From Leishmania martiniquensis (taxonomy: Eukaryota > Euglenozoa > Kinetoplastea > Trypanosomatida > Trypanosomatidae), in NCBI RefSeq assembly GCF_017916325.1, contig NC_090158.1:294501-358500 (forward strand): a DNA stretch of 64,000 nucleotides, in the 5' to 3' direction. Below are positions 53,028 to 64,000 of the stretch, in pieces (within the stretch, counting starts at the first letter, position 1; the number at the start of each line of letters is the position of its first letter). The notes beneath the pieces were generated by a model. It did not search any database. It was not told where the DNA came from and worked only from the letters and a program-made list of their open reading frames with translations. Position numbers and translations under genes: made by a program.

Positions 53028-56000
53028 CCTCCGCTCAGACGTCTCCGTGTTGGTGCTGTGGTTTTCCGTCTCTCTTTCTCTCTTTTTTGTTTGTTGTCGG
53101 TCACACTCAACATGAGAAGGGAAGAAAAAAGGGGGGTGGAGGAGGAGAGAACAAACAGAGAACCAAAATAAAGGCGAAAGAGATATATGGCGAAGAAACG
53201 AAGAAGAAAAAAATGTCAACGGACACGAACGCACCTTTTCCAACCGCACCTTGGGAGAAGGGGTTAGAAAGAGGAGGGTGGCGTTGGTTTTTTCGTCAGA
53301 GCGAGGCTGGTGAGGAGAGCGAGCGAGACGAAAAAAGGATCCATAGGGGTGAGGGGTGAGAGGGGCAACAGCAATCACTCTATCATGCACCCTTCACAGA
53401 GGCACATCTGCACCAACGCTTTCCTGCTCGCCAAGGCGGTCACTAGGCCCAGTCAGATCGCGTGCATCGATTCGGGGGTGCCTTACGCAGAAGGCAGGCA
53501 CCAGGTTCCGTTCCTCTTCCCCTTTGCCTTTGCCTACTCAATACAAGGGCGAGCGCGGGGAAGAGACGAGGTGCGGGGGGAGGGGGGAGGAGGGAGGAGC
53601 CGAACAGAAGCAGAAAACGGCACCATCACTTCCTCCTCCCTCCGCTCTTTCACGCCAAACTCAAAGAAAGCGAAACAGCGAACTGATAGAGAGAGAGGAC
53701 AGCATTGGTCTCCCACCACAGAGGGAGAGGGAGGGGGAGAGAGAGCTCTGAAGCTGACGGGGAAGTTCGGGGAGGCAACCGTACAACGACCCCATGACGG
53801 CATCCTCCGTGGGGGCGATAGAGCGGATGATGGGTATATGTGCGCCCAGCGCGGTGCAGAGCTGCTTGGCCATTTTTTCTTCCTCTTCCTCTTCCAAGAT
53901 GTCACTATCGCTCCATCCTCATGCTTCCTTGTTACGGCTGCTGTTCTTTTTCTCGCGCGTGTGTATGCCTCTGCTCTCCTCCTCCTTCCCTCACCCCCTC
54001 ACCCCATCCTCCTCCAGCTGGGGGAGGGGGGAAGCCTGCAAAAAAGAAAAAGGAGGAGCACAAGAGCAAGCAGAGGCAGAAAGCGGCACAGTACATGTCG
54101 ACTCGAAGAGAAGGGGGGGGGCAAAGAAAAAAAGAACGGTGAGCCTCTTTCTTTTCTGCTGTCGTCGTCGTCGTTCTCTCTCCCTCACCCTACTGTCCTG
54201 CCCTCTGGAAAGGCAATCTGACAGCAGTTGCTGCCTCCTTGTTATGAACTCGCACACGCACATACACACACACACCCTGTATCACTCTCTTTCTGACAAC
54301 CTGCACCCTTACGGTGGCAGATCCTTTTTTCTGCGCGCAACGTTCTGCTGCGCGCCCGTGCACGCGTGCGCAGGCCTGTGTATGTGCAAAGTCTCGAGAC
54401 GAGACCCGCGCTCCTCCTCTACAGAGGGCGGAGTGCGTGTCAGTATCGCATTGGCCATTCACTCACTCGATCTCTTGCCTAGGACCCTCTCTCACGGGCG
54501 CCAACGCGGTCAAGAGGAAATGCAGTCGATAACAGCGTGTAACTTTGCACGGGTTAACAAAGAAGAACGCGCACCCAAGCAGAAGAGCCGGTCCACGGCT
54601 CGCGCTTATTCTTCTTTTTTTCTTTTTCTTCGCTTCTCATGTGTGCGTTATTACAAACAAATATAAAAATATAAATATGTATCCTACTCAATGCGGAATG
54701 GAAAAGGTCAGAGTCAACGCTTCATCTTCTCTGTTCTTGTGGAGCGTCACCCCGTTTTTCCCTCGTTCTCTGCTGCTGCTCTCTCTCTGCCTGTCTAGAT
54801 GCGCGCAAAGTACAGACGCAGGAGCGCGTGATGCACCGCCTCATCATATATGCCTACGCGGGAAGCACCGGCGCAGGCTCACACACACACGCACACATTG
54901 ATGGAAAACATGTATGCGAGTGTGCTACGTGCTCGCTTCCTGGCGGAGCCTTCGGCCCAAAGCTATAGCTGATCTCGTCCTCTCCACCTCCTCCATGGAT
55001 TCGAACGCAGCGGGTTGCAGTGGAAAGCGGCGAGACCCACCAAGAGAGAAAGGAAAGGGACCTCCTCCTCTCTGCTTTTTGTTCTCGCTTCACCACAAGC
55101 CGAGCCCGCGCCGACTGGGGTAGTGCAGAAAGAGGGAAGGGGTTCACCGACACAGAAGGAGAGGTGCGCAAAGATGTGGGAGGGGGGAGGTGAGGGACTC
55201 CAAGCGATCAAGAATAACCACGTGCACCTCTCTCATCGAATGCCCACGGAGACACTTTCGTTTTTCCTTTTTTCCATTTGCGCGCAACTGCCTCTCATTC
55301 CGCAAGAATGTGCCGTTTCTCTCCCAAGAAAAAAAAGACCTCTAAGAACGGAATAGAAGAGAGGAGCAGAGAGAAGTGCGTGAGCAAGTGAAGCACGGCA
55401 ACCCGGAGGGAGGAGGGGGGAGGAGTAGCCCTTACCGCTCCCCTCTGCCCTCCCCCCCAAACACCCACCCACCCTCAGAAGCTGTCTTTCTGCCTGCAGC
55501 GAGGCAGTCAACAGCTTGCGGGCCCATCCCGGTAACGTGTATGGAAAGGCCATGGGAACAAAAGGGATGACGACGTGTGCGACTGAAGAAAGAGGCCGTG
55601 GGCGGAGAAAAAAACTTTAGATCACCCCCTCCCGCACACACACACGCACAGAGAGAGAGAGAAGCACAGCCAAACAAGTCCGAAAGACAGTGACGCTGCA
55701 GAGTGAGACATGAAAACAAATCAAAAAAAAAGAAGTGAGAAGAGTAATGGTAACGCGACGAGTCAAGCGAGTGAACGCGAAGGAAACGGACGAAGAAGAA
55801 GAAAAAGAAAAAAGGCGCGCTGCTTTTCAGACGGTAAAGAGTATCATCATCCACAACGAAAGAGCAAAGGCAGAAAAAAAATACTCATCCTCATCAAACG
55901 GAAACACACGTGTGAAGCAGACACAAAGACGTGAAACGAAATCAGGGCGAAAACAAAAAAAAAGAGGGGGAGAGGGGGGCGAGAAGAGGGAGCGGTGATG

Positions 56001-58437
56001 AGCACCACTTTCAAAAGATGATGATTGAGCGCGCGAGGCACACAGGGAGAGAGGGGGGCGAGGGAGCTACTCCCCTCTTTTTTTCTGCTCTTCCTCCTCG
56101 GAAGAGCAGCGAACACAACGGTGAGCTTTCAAAAAAAAAAAGCGAAACGTAAATCAAAGAAGAGAGGGAGAGAAGAGTACACCACGCGCGTATGCGCCGG
56201 GTGTACGATCACGTCCATGATGGCTTACCATACACGTGAGCCCGAGCTCCGCCAAAGAAAGTGAACACCACAAAGGAGGAGTAGCGAGAGGAGGACGATA
56301 ATCAGCACATCACGCACGCGTACAGAGAACAAGACCAGAGAGAGTCGAACAGAAAAGGGGGGAGCAAGCAAAAAAAAAAACACCGGCAGCCACACCTCCG
56401 AAAAAGGCAGACGAGAGAGAGAAACAGCCACCCAAAGACACCTGCCCGGCAAGTCCAGCAGCAACGAAGCCAATATAGGAAAGTGTGTGTGTGTGTGTGG
56501 GAGGGGAGGAGGAGGGTGTGCAACACGCTAAGAAGCAGAAGAAAGTGAAAGACATCTGGCCAGCTGATATCGCCGAAGAGAAAAAGAGAAAAGGAAGAAA
56601 GAAAGAATCGGGAGGGAGCACAATGTGAGGGAGAAGGGAAAAGGGAAAACGCCTTAGAAGGAAACCAAACGTTTAAGAAAGCGGGACCAGTCAATGGAGG
56701 GCCTCAAGCCGCGCTGCCGGCAGGGGGGAGGAGGGGGGCGGATGTGGTGGGAGAGACGAGTCAAGGAGAGGATGCGCCGAGGGCTATGCTGCAGGTATGC
56801 TTGTGTATTCGTTCCTGCGGAAGAGGAGTGCCTTCATACCCATACACACGCCCCAAACTAAGGTCCCCCTCCTCCTCCAGCTTCGTTCACGAAGCGCTGC
56901 GACTGGAATACTCAGCCGATTCCACCCCCCCCCATGCAGAATGTCCACTGCTCCCTCGTGTCATCGACGGTCACTTTCCAGTTTGCTTATGCACGGGGAG
57001 AATACGCGAGAAAGGGGGGCGAACTCACAACACAAACAGCTACGCTCGGCGTGTAAGCCAATAATAATACAAAGGAGTAAGAGGAGGAGAGAGTAGCAGT
57101 TATACGGCATTCTCCTCGTGCCCGAAGGAGAGCGCGTGCACGATGCGCACGCTTCTGAACATTTACACACGTGCGTGCGTGGGAAGGAGATCAAAAAAAA
57201 ATAAAGAAAAAATATAAAGGATGTAAAGAGAGAGAGCAGCACGTGGAGGGAGGGGGAACGTAGGATGGCTAAAAGAGCGTCCAAGACGAGGCGAAGAGAA
57301 GACGCCATCATATACAAAACAACCATACGCTAAGGTGCGGGCACAAACACACCGATAAACTATATAAATATTTAAAAAGTTCAAAGCAACCCACCACAGG
57401 TCAAGACACCGAAGAAGAAAGACAGCCAGCGGTCACTGGTATACGCCAAGACACAAGCACGAGGAGGTGAGAACGCGAAGAAACAAGCGAACGCAAAGAA
57501 ACAAGCGAACGCAAGAGCGAAGAGAAACGTACGTCGAAACAGTCAGTCAGCCAGATCAGGACATGAGAGATATACGCGAGGAAGATGAGTCGGAGCCGCC
57601 CAGCACACACACAAAAAAGAATGAGGGGGAGGCACTGAATACAAACCGTTTGCCATGAGGAAGAAGCGGTGACAAAGACAAGAACAGGAGGGAGGAAGAG
57701 AAGAAGAGGGGAAAGAGAAAGAAAACATTTCCTCTTCCCTTTTTTTCAGCGCTCTCACACTGCACAGCACTGAAAATGCGCAGCGCTGCTGTCGAGAGAG
57801 AGATAAAGAGAGAGGAGTGGTGAGGCGCATGTTTTGACGTCCTTCAGGGTGGGAAAGCGAAAGGGAAAGCACGAGCGACAGGCAGAGAAAAATATATAAA
57901 CGAAGAGAAGCAACAGAAGTGGAGGCGGGGACGGAAACGGAAGGGGAGATGAAGCGGTAGACGCTGAGGTCAGTATGAGAAAGAGAGAGGGAAAGCGGGG
58001 GGAGAAGGGCTCAGGCAAAAATCGAGAGAGTACACACTTCATATGTACAGACAACATCAAGAAAAGCCTGACGTGTCGAGCACGAAAGCCCACACACACA
58101 CACACCACATCCATGACACGAGCTCCGCCATTCAGAGGACTCCGCCGACACGGAGAGAAAGATGTGATCGGAGAGAGAATAGACGTTTCGGAACGGCAGT
58201 AAGCGATGGAGGCGACAGCGAAATGAGCCCAGACAAAAATACGCTCGAGGGTCACGTGGGAATGGGGGAGTGAGATGATGAGGTGCAGATATGGTCAAGA
58301 TGAACTCGAACAACAACAAAAAAAAGAATGAAGTGTATCTCCTCGAAATCTAACCTCCTCCCTCCCGTCGCCCTTTTTTTGGGGGGAAGGAAGAGGTGGG
58401 GTACTTCTTCGTGGACGTGTGTGAAACACTGGTCGCT

Positions 58438-58450
58438 TATATATATATAT
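58438..58450. repeat. Short AT repeat
   Basis: Thirteen bases of alternating TA on the plus strand. Confidence 0.8.
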
Positions 58451-60194
58451 TGCTTTTTTGAGGAGGGCGAATGGAGGGCGGAGACAGAAGCGAAGGTAGA
58501 AGAAAATGAAAGAAAAAAGAGAGACGCAGATCTTGGCTCAGAGGCACATGAACAACTACTGAGGTTTGCGCTACATGAGCGCAGCGCGCGCGTGAGTGTC
58601 TCCGGTAGGTGATGCACACGTACAAAGGTCAAAGAGGGTGGAAGAGCGAAGGTATGAACGGGAAAAAAAAGAAGCACTGAAACGATAAACAAATACGTAA
58701 AGTTACACCGCGATTGGGAATGAGGCCGAAGAAGGGAAAAAAGAGGAGGTGATGGAGAGGAGGGGGGGTGAGGCCTTTATCGGCGTGACCAACGTGCGAT
58801 GTGTGAGGGAAGGGGAACAGCAGGGAAAAAATATATATAATCATAAATTATAAACAAAAAGGGGGCTGGTGAAGTGGCGATAATCCAAGGAACTAGGGAA
58901 GGGGCCTCCTCACTGGAGCGCCCACCAGCCTACACCCACACCTGCCCCATTGCTACCTTCCTAACCCTTTGTCTGTTCCTTTGCTCTTCACTGAGCCGCC
59001 AGATTCGCTTTCATTCCCACTCCCCTACCCGCCTTCCCCATCCTTCACCTTTTGTGTGTGTGCGTGTGTTTCGCCACCGCATGATACGAGAGAAGGAAGT
59101 CAAGAATAACAAAGTAAACAACGCGCATAAGACGTCATAAGGAGGAGCAGCGGCGACAAAAGAAAGAGTGTACATCAGGGGTCACATGGATGATCGTGCA
59201 GCCGGTAGAGGGTAGCACACACACACACACGAGGAAAAGATAACAATAAAAAAAAACGCCAGCGATGGACGCGAGCGACAAAGGCATAGAGTGGCCGAGC
59301 AATCAATATAAACGCACAAAAACGCAAGCAGTCAATAAAAAGGGAGGAGAGAGGGGGGTGGGTGGGCAGGGAGACACGACGACGAGGAGAGAAAAGAGGG
59401 AAAGGGAAAGGGAAAAATGAGGAGGCCGTATTGCCTCATTCACCCTTTACCACAGCTGAAAGGGACACACACGCACACATACACACACAAAGGAAAAAGA
59501 GAGACGCATGGAACGCGACTGGATGTGAATCCCTACGCCAAGCGAAAAGGCCGAAAAAAAGGTCGAGATCGAGCCCCCACCCCCACCCCCTTCATACATG
59601 TATCCACGTGGTATTGTGCGGAAGGGATGGGGGAAGGGGAGTGGGGCGGTATCTATTGTCATAATGGTGGGTCTCGCCAGCGCACGCATCACAAATGGTG
59701 TTGCTCCTGATGCAGTTCTTGATGATCGTCTCCCTCCGCTTCCCTACGCCTGCACGCACACACAAACACACTCTCTCTCCAGCATTTGTGTACTCCCGAC
59801 GCTATCACTGGCAGTCTTCCGCTTGCTGTTGTCTTCTATTTTCGAGTGCGAGAAGACGCTGTCAGCCTCTCTCCTTCTTGCTCACGGCGCTTCCTGCGCA
59901 TCGCCCTTCAGCGCCAGCGGCGTGAGCCTGCAGGAAAAGAATAGGAATCCAAACGCTCCATTTCAGTCCATGCAGTGCGCAGAAGAAAGCGTGGGTAACG
60001 CGCAGGAGTGGCCGACAAAGAAGAAAAAGCAGCGATGCGTGGGAGAGGAGGAAGAGAAGTACGGTAAGAGGGTAAAGGAGAGAGGAGGGTGCGGGCTCAA
60101 GTCTGCCGAAGCGTACAAAGACAAGAAAAAAGAGTCGAAAAACAAAAAAAACAATGCGTGTGTGTGCGTAAAGTTTTTTGTTTGTTTTTCTTGT

Positions 60195-60222
60195 CTGTGT
60201 GTATGTGTGTGTGTGTGTGTGT
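60195..60222. repeat. TG microsatellite
   Basis: TG run with one TA interruption on the plus strand. Confidence 0.9.
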
Positions 60223-61240
60223 TTTCCTTCGCTGTGTTTTTCCTCCCTTCCACCTCTTTTTTGTGTGTGTGGAGTACTTCCGCATCACAACAGACCACAT
60301 CCTCGATGCATGTGTGTGAGTACCGCCTGTGAGCAGTGATGGCACGCCGGCGTTGTTCTATTCCGAGAGTGCATCGCAGTGAACAGAAGGAGAGCGGGAC
60401 GGACGAAAGCTGAAAACAAAAGGGGGAAACAAAAAAAAATGGAGGAAAACGAATAAAAGACAAAAGCGCATCAAATAACTCTCCAACAACGCCGAAAAGT
60501 AAAGAAAAGGGAAAAACGTTTTGATGTCGATGGAGGAGAGGAGACGGACGGGGATGCGAAGTCACAGCGATGGTGGCGCAGAACGGCGAAGCCTTCAGAT
60601 GAACAGCAGACGACGCACGCACAGACACACGCACATGTGTGTGTGTGTGTGTATGTGTGTCGCAAATAGACAGAAGCGCACATATGCGCACGTACGAGAC
60701 AAATAATAAAGGGCGAAAAAAAAACATAAACAGCTAAACGTGCGCACGGAAGTTCAGTGTGTGCCTGCACAGGACGGCGAGGCGCGCAGTCAGAAAATAA
60801 CGAAGAAATGAGGGCAGAACAAGAGAATACATCGGATAATGCGGCGCATACATACAAACAGGCCCACAGTACCATACGCTTATATGTGCGCAGCAGGACA
60901 GGTAGGAGAAAAGAACGAGCGGCTGGGTTGGGGTAGAGAAAAGGGAGCACGGGAGCGGCAAGACTGATTGGCTCCTCTTATTCGTACCGCAGTGCCCGTG
61001 TACAAATAAGAGAGGCAAAAAAATGAAAAAGCACCAGAAAAGAAGGCAGGCGAGAAGAAAAGAGAAGCACGCGCACACAAGCACCACGCCATGGGTCCTA
61101 GCAGCTCTGCGTAGTGCTCGCTGCAACTGTGCCGCCGATCGCTTATTTTCATTAGATACAGATAAATAGAGAGAGATATTTAACTTCGTTCGGCTCCCAC
61201 CCTTCACAACTGTGTGTTGATTCTTCTTCTGCGTCTCCTT

Positions 61241-63037
61241 TCAGTGCAGCATCTGCAGCTGCACACCCATCCCATTGTCGACCATGACCACATTCGGTGG
61301 CACTGAAGTGAAGCCCTCGGCACCACCGTTGCCGACGTTCATGGGGGGGGGGGGCAAGTAGGGTGGGAGCGTCGGCATCCCTGTCGCAGTGCTGCTCATG
61401 GGCACAGCACCCATGGGCAGGTATGTAAACGGAACCGCTCCATTAGAGACCGGGTTGGCAGTCGCAGTCGCTCCCGCCAGCGCCGGCGCCGACGGCGATC
61501 CAGAGAACGCGCTCAGGCCGTTCGCAGCCGTCGCGGCGGTGGCGAAGGCGCCATACCCGCCAGTGGGGAGTGGATAGTACACAAGGGTGGCTGGCGGTGC
61601 CGTCCACTCCGCCGCGCTTGAGCCGTTGGGGCCGTTCATCGCCGTCGGCGCGACCATCATCTGCGAGGGCCCCGCCGGCATCATGGACGCCATGTTCGGA
61701 AACGGGAATGTGAAAGGGGACACGACAGCTTGATGATTGGCGCCGTTGCCCACCCCATCGCGTGCGCCGCCGCTGGGCTTCGCCAGCGTTGTCGCTTTCG
61801 CCGACGCCAGCGATGAGCAGCTGTCGGATGAGTGAAGAGAGTCCAGTGGGGGACTGAGCGCCATGGACGCCGGCGACAGCGTCGACATGGCAGCGGTTGC
61901 GGCCCCACGTTGGGCTCCATTGATGGCACTACCGCTAGGAGTCAGAGGACCAGGTAAAGGTGTGCCGGCAGCGCCGAGGCCGCGATCCGTGCGCGGGCTG
62001 CAGCTGGCCGGGGTGACCGTGAAGAAGGCCGTCGACGGCGATGTGTTGGCGGTCATGTGGGCATCCGCAGGAGAGGTTGTCGCTGTAGTAGCGGCAGTGG
62101 TGCTCGGAAGAGCGCCGCCAGCAGCAGCCATGAAGGGGAAGTACTGCGCCATTGGCACCGGCATCGCGACGCCGCTCGGCATGGCAGCAGCCATCCCAAT
62201 AGGGTTGAACGGCATTTGGATTGGCATGCCATTGTTGCCGAGAGCCGCAGTGGGGATGGTGCTGCTGTTCACCGCACGGCGGCCCTGCGAGCCCCGACGA
62301 GAGCCGCCACTGCGGCGCCTGCGATTGTTGTCACGGCGGTCGCGCTGCAACGAGGGCGGCGGCAGCGTCGTGTTGATGGCGGCACCCGCATCCCCAAGCG
62401 GCTGTGGGGTGGCATGAGAGTCGGCGAGTCGGGCCTGCACGCAGCGGCCTTGCAAGAAGCTGCCGTTGAGCCCGCGAATACAGCTCGCCGCACTCTCCTC
62501 GCTGTAGTACAGCGCGAATCCATAGGCCTTCGTAGGGGCGTTTCGGTTATCTACGCACAGCTTGGCCGCCTCCACACGACCGAACTGCTGGCACAGCTGC
62601 CGGAAATCCTCCGAGCGGTATGTTGGCGGTACACCAGAGATGTAAACATTGCGGCGTACATTTTGGTTCTTCACCTTTGCCGGCTCTGCCGGCGGCGTCG
62701 CCGTCTCGCCCATCGCCGGCGAGTCTGCGACGGTCGAAGGTGCGCCACGGCCGGCATTCTTGCCACCCTTCTTGGAGGGCGCCTGCGGCGTTTCCTTCAT
62801 CGCAACCGAGGGGGAGAGCATGGTCCCCGGAAGCTGCGACTTCGGGTCAGTCATCATTCCAGTCGTCGGCGGCGACTCAAATGAAAGGAGCGACGATGTC
62901 GTAAAGTTGTGTGTGCCGTCTAGCCGCTGCGAGATGCCCGATTCGCTCTGTGAGCCGCTGGCGTGCGACCCAAACGAAAGCGAGAACTCTTTCGCTGAGT
63001 TGTTGTGGCACGTATCAGATAAGTGCGAGGCACTCAT
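61241..63037 (-). CDS. Single-RRM RNA-binding protein B
   Basis: 598 residues from ATG (MSASHLSDTCHNNSAKEF). The upstream 69 codons of open frame lack an ATG and look like 5'UTR. One RRM at about 130-205: RNP2 NVYISGV, FGRVEAAKLCVDNRNAPT, an RNP1 variant AYGFALYY, SCIRGLNGSFLQGRCVQARLAD. The segment after it (SHATPQPLG) matches RRM protein A (LSAAPQPLH). Next comes a basic RDRRDNNRRRRSGGSRRG patch that may add RNA affinity, then long Ala/Thr/Ser/Pro/Met-rich disorder and a four-proline run encoded by a 12-C homopolymer. Like its paralogue it is probably a cytoplasmic post-transcriptional regulator; target RNAs are unknown. The RNP1 motif lacks the usual basic first residue and a Phe is replaced by Tyr, so its RNA contacts may differ from those of A. 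Confidence 0.92.
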   Translation of the reverse strand: MSASHLSDTCHNNSAKEFSLSFGSHASGSQSESGISQRLDGTHNFTTSSLLSFESPPTTGMMTDPKSQLPGTMLSPSVAMKETPQAPSKKGGKNAGRGAPSTVADSPAMGETATPPAEPAKVKNQNVRRNVYISGVPPTYRSEDFRQLCQQFGRVEAAKLCVDNRNAPTKAYGFALYYSEESAASCIRGLNGSFLQGRCVQARLADSHATPQPLGDAGAAINTTLPPPSLQRDRRDNNRRRRSGGSRRGSQGRRAVNSSTIPTAALGNNGMPIQMPFNPIGMAAAMPSGVAMPVPMAQYFPFMAAAGGALPSTTAATTATTSPADAHMTANTSPSTAFFTVTPASCSPRTDRGLGAAGTPLPGPLTPSGSAINGAQRGAATAAMSTLSPASMALSPPLDSLHSSDSCSSLASAKATTLAKPSGGARDGVGNGANHQAVVSPFTFPFPNMASMMPAGPSQMMVAPTAMNGPNGSSAAEWTAPPATLVYYPLPTGGYGAFATAATAANGLSAFSGSPSAPALAGATATANPVSNGAVPFTYLPMGAVPMSSTATGMPTLPPYLPPPPMNVGNGGAEGFTSVPPNVVMVDNGMGVQLQMLH

Positions 63038-64000
63038 GGTGAAGCTCCGAGAGGAGTGCGTGGGGGGAGGGAGAAGAAAAAAAAAGTAGAGAAGCGCAGA
63101 CGAAACTTTGAAGCAAGACAAGCCGCGCGTAAAGCGGCGATTGTGAAAGGGCTCCGGAGAGAATAATACTTCACAGAAAAAAGAGTACCGATGAAAACGT
63201 CGGTGAGGAACAGACCAACGAAAAAGAAACGACCAGAAACGCAATATATAAATATATATATATATGCTCTGTCACCGCACACACACACACACGCACCCAC
63301 GCACTGTAGAGTTGTATGCAGTTGCCTACTGGCTGAAGGGAGGAGGAGGGGGGAGTGAATGGTGGCGAGGCTTTCTTTTGATATCAACCAGCAACAGCGA
63401 CCACACTCACACCAGACAAAGCACGCACTAAAAAATGCTATCAGAGAGGGAGGGGGGAGGGGGAGGGCTAAGAATAGTTGAAGCACCTGTCGTATGTAAA
63501 GGTTGTTGTTTGTTTTTTTGTGTGTGGGTGTGGGTGGGGGATCCGAGGAAAGAGCGAAGGGGGAGGGGGACAGGTCGAGATGACGTGCGACCTTTCCTTT
63601 TCCTCTTATCTTCTTGTGCGTGTGCGCGTGTATGCTAGAAAGCTTTCCGTCGGTCAGATTTATTGCAGAAACAGCAGCCGGAGTACAGGCAGACGAGAAG
63701 AGGATGAAGGATGGGGGAGGAGGAGGGGGGCAGGAGCGGCAGCGGGAGCGGGTCGAGAGGAGAAAAGGGGGGAGATAGAGAATACAAAAAGCAGCGGGAG
63801 ATGAAATGCTGTCAAAGGCGATTACAAGCGCGAGTAGCGAAAGGGGCCGCACAGAGACACACTCCTGAGAAAGACGCCAGAGAATAGGTCAATGGCAGAG
63901 AGGAAAAGAGCACAAACGGGCACGTGGGAAATTCGAAAAAAAAAACAGATAGAGAGAGAGTCAAACAGATTGACGTGTCGCTCAAGTGAGAGAAGCGTTG
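63038..64000. other. Upstream flank of RRM protein B
   Basis: No gene. A purine run (about 63059-63092) next to the ATG and others further right are candidate polypyrimidine tracts on the transcribed strand. An AT repeat lies at 63244-63265 and a CA tract at about 63277-63294. Confidence 0.6.
63244..63265. repeat. AT-rich repeat
   Basis: Interrupted TA dinucleotide run, plus strand. Confidence 0.85.

Larger units (their letters stand above)
49554..61240. other. 11.7-kb gene-free flank between the two RRM genes
   Basis: No convincing gene. Minus-strand frames of up to about 255 codons are Ser/Leu/Phe/Cys strings from pyrimidine-rich DNA. The plus strand is strongly purine-rich over most of it, with CA/TG tracts (50206-50222, 60195-60222) and AT repeats (51809-51845, 52097-52133, 58438-58450). 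A more complex island lies at 52640-53060. The left end is the 5' flank of RRM protein A; most of the rest may be an unusually long 3'UTR of RRM protein B or hold unrecognised non-coding RNA. Confidence 0.6.

Noticed and set aside
54985..55015. GATTCGAACGC string resembling a tRNA T-arm complement
   Set aside because: The flanking bases do not form the T-stem, and no A-box or acceptor stem could be found at the right distance.

Overview
The window looks like nuclear chromosomal DNA of a trypanosomatid, most likely Leishmania or a close relative. It is GC-rich. All eleven supportable genes lie on the minus strand, have no introns, and sit far apart in long flanks full of CA/TG, AT and purine/pyrimidine repeats, as in a polycistronic cluster processed by trans-splicing. 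Transcription would run right to left. I see no strand switch, tRNA, rRNA, CRISPR array or plus-strand gene. Combining an SCP2-type thiolase, an acetyl-CoA synthetase and single-RRM proteins with low-complexity tails also fits this group. No species can be named from sequence alone.

Layout from right to left, which is the transcription order. (1) RRM protein B (61241-63037), then 11.7 kb without a convincing gene, then its paralogue RRM protein A (47757-49553). With the starts chosen here both are 598 residues long. (2) 8.2 kb of flank holding a 472-bp repeat in two near-identical copies. (3) A metabolic trio: acetyl-CoA synthetase (37445-39532), a small twin-CX9C protein (33187-33528) and an SCP2-type thiolase with its full catalytic set (30988-32313). 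(4) A PrimPol-like primase-polymerase with a PriCT-2-like C-terminus (25453-27546). (5) A canonical Gfo/Idh/MocA oxidoreductase (22323-23450), followed by a very divergent, insertion-laden relative without the catalytic motif (18279-20915). (6) A Dim1/U5-15K spliceosomal protein with a large insertion (14518-15171). (7) A membrane protein with a signal peptide, coiled coil and C-terminal dilysine (11432-12964). (8) A probable exocyst Sec10 subunit about twice the usual length (4837-8877). The leftmost 4.8 kb is non-coding flank.

The genes do not form an operon in the bacterial sense; neighbours share a primary transcript, and expression would be set largely by mRNA processing and UTRs. The acetyl-CoA synthetase/thiolase neighbourhood (acetate activation, thiolytic release of acetyl-CoA) and the oxidoreductase pair are the only obvious functional or evolutionary associations. 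Starts were placed at the first in-frame ATG that keeps all conserved sequence; several open frames continue upstream without an ATG.

The best candidates for something undescribed are the cryptic oxidoreductase paralogue, the insertion in Dim1 at the degenerate thioredoxin site, the CX9C protein beside the thiolase, and the repeats placed in intergenic, probably 3'UTR, DNA.
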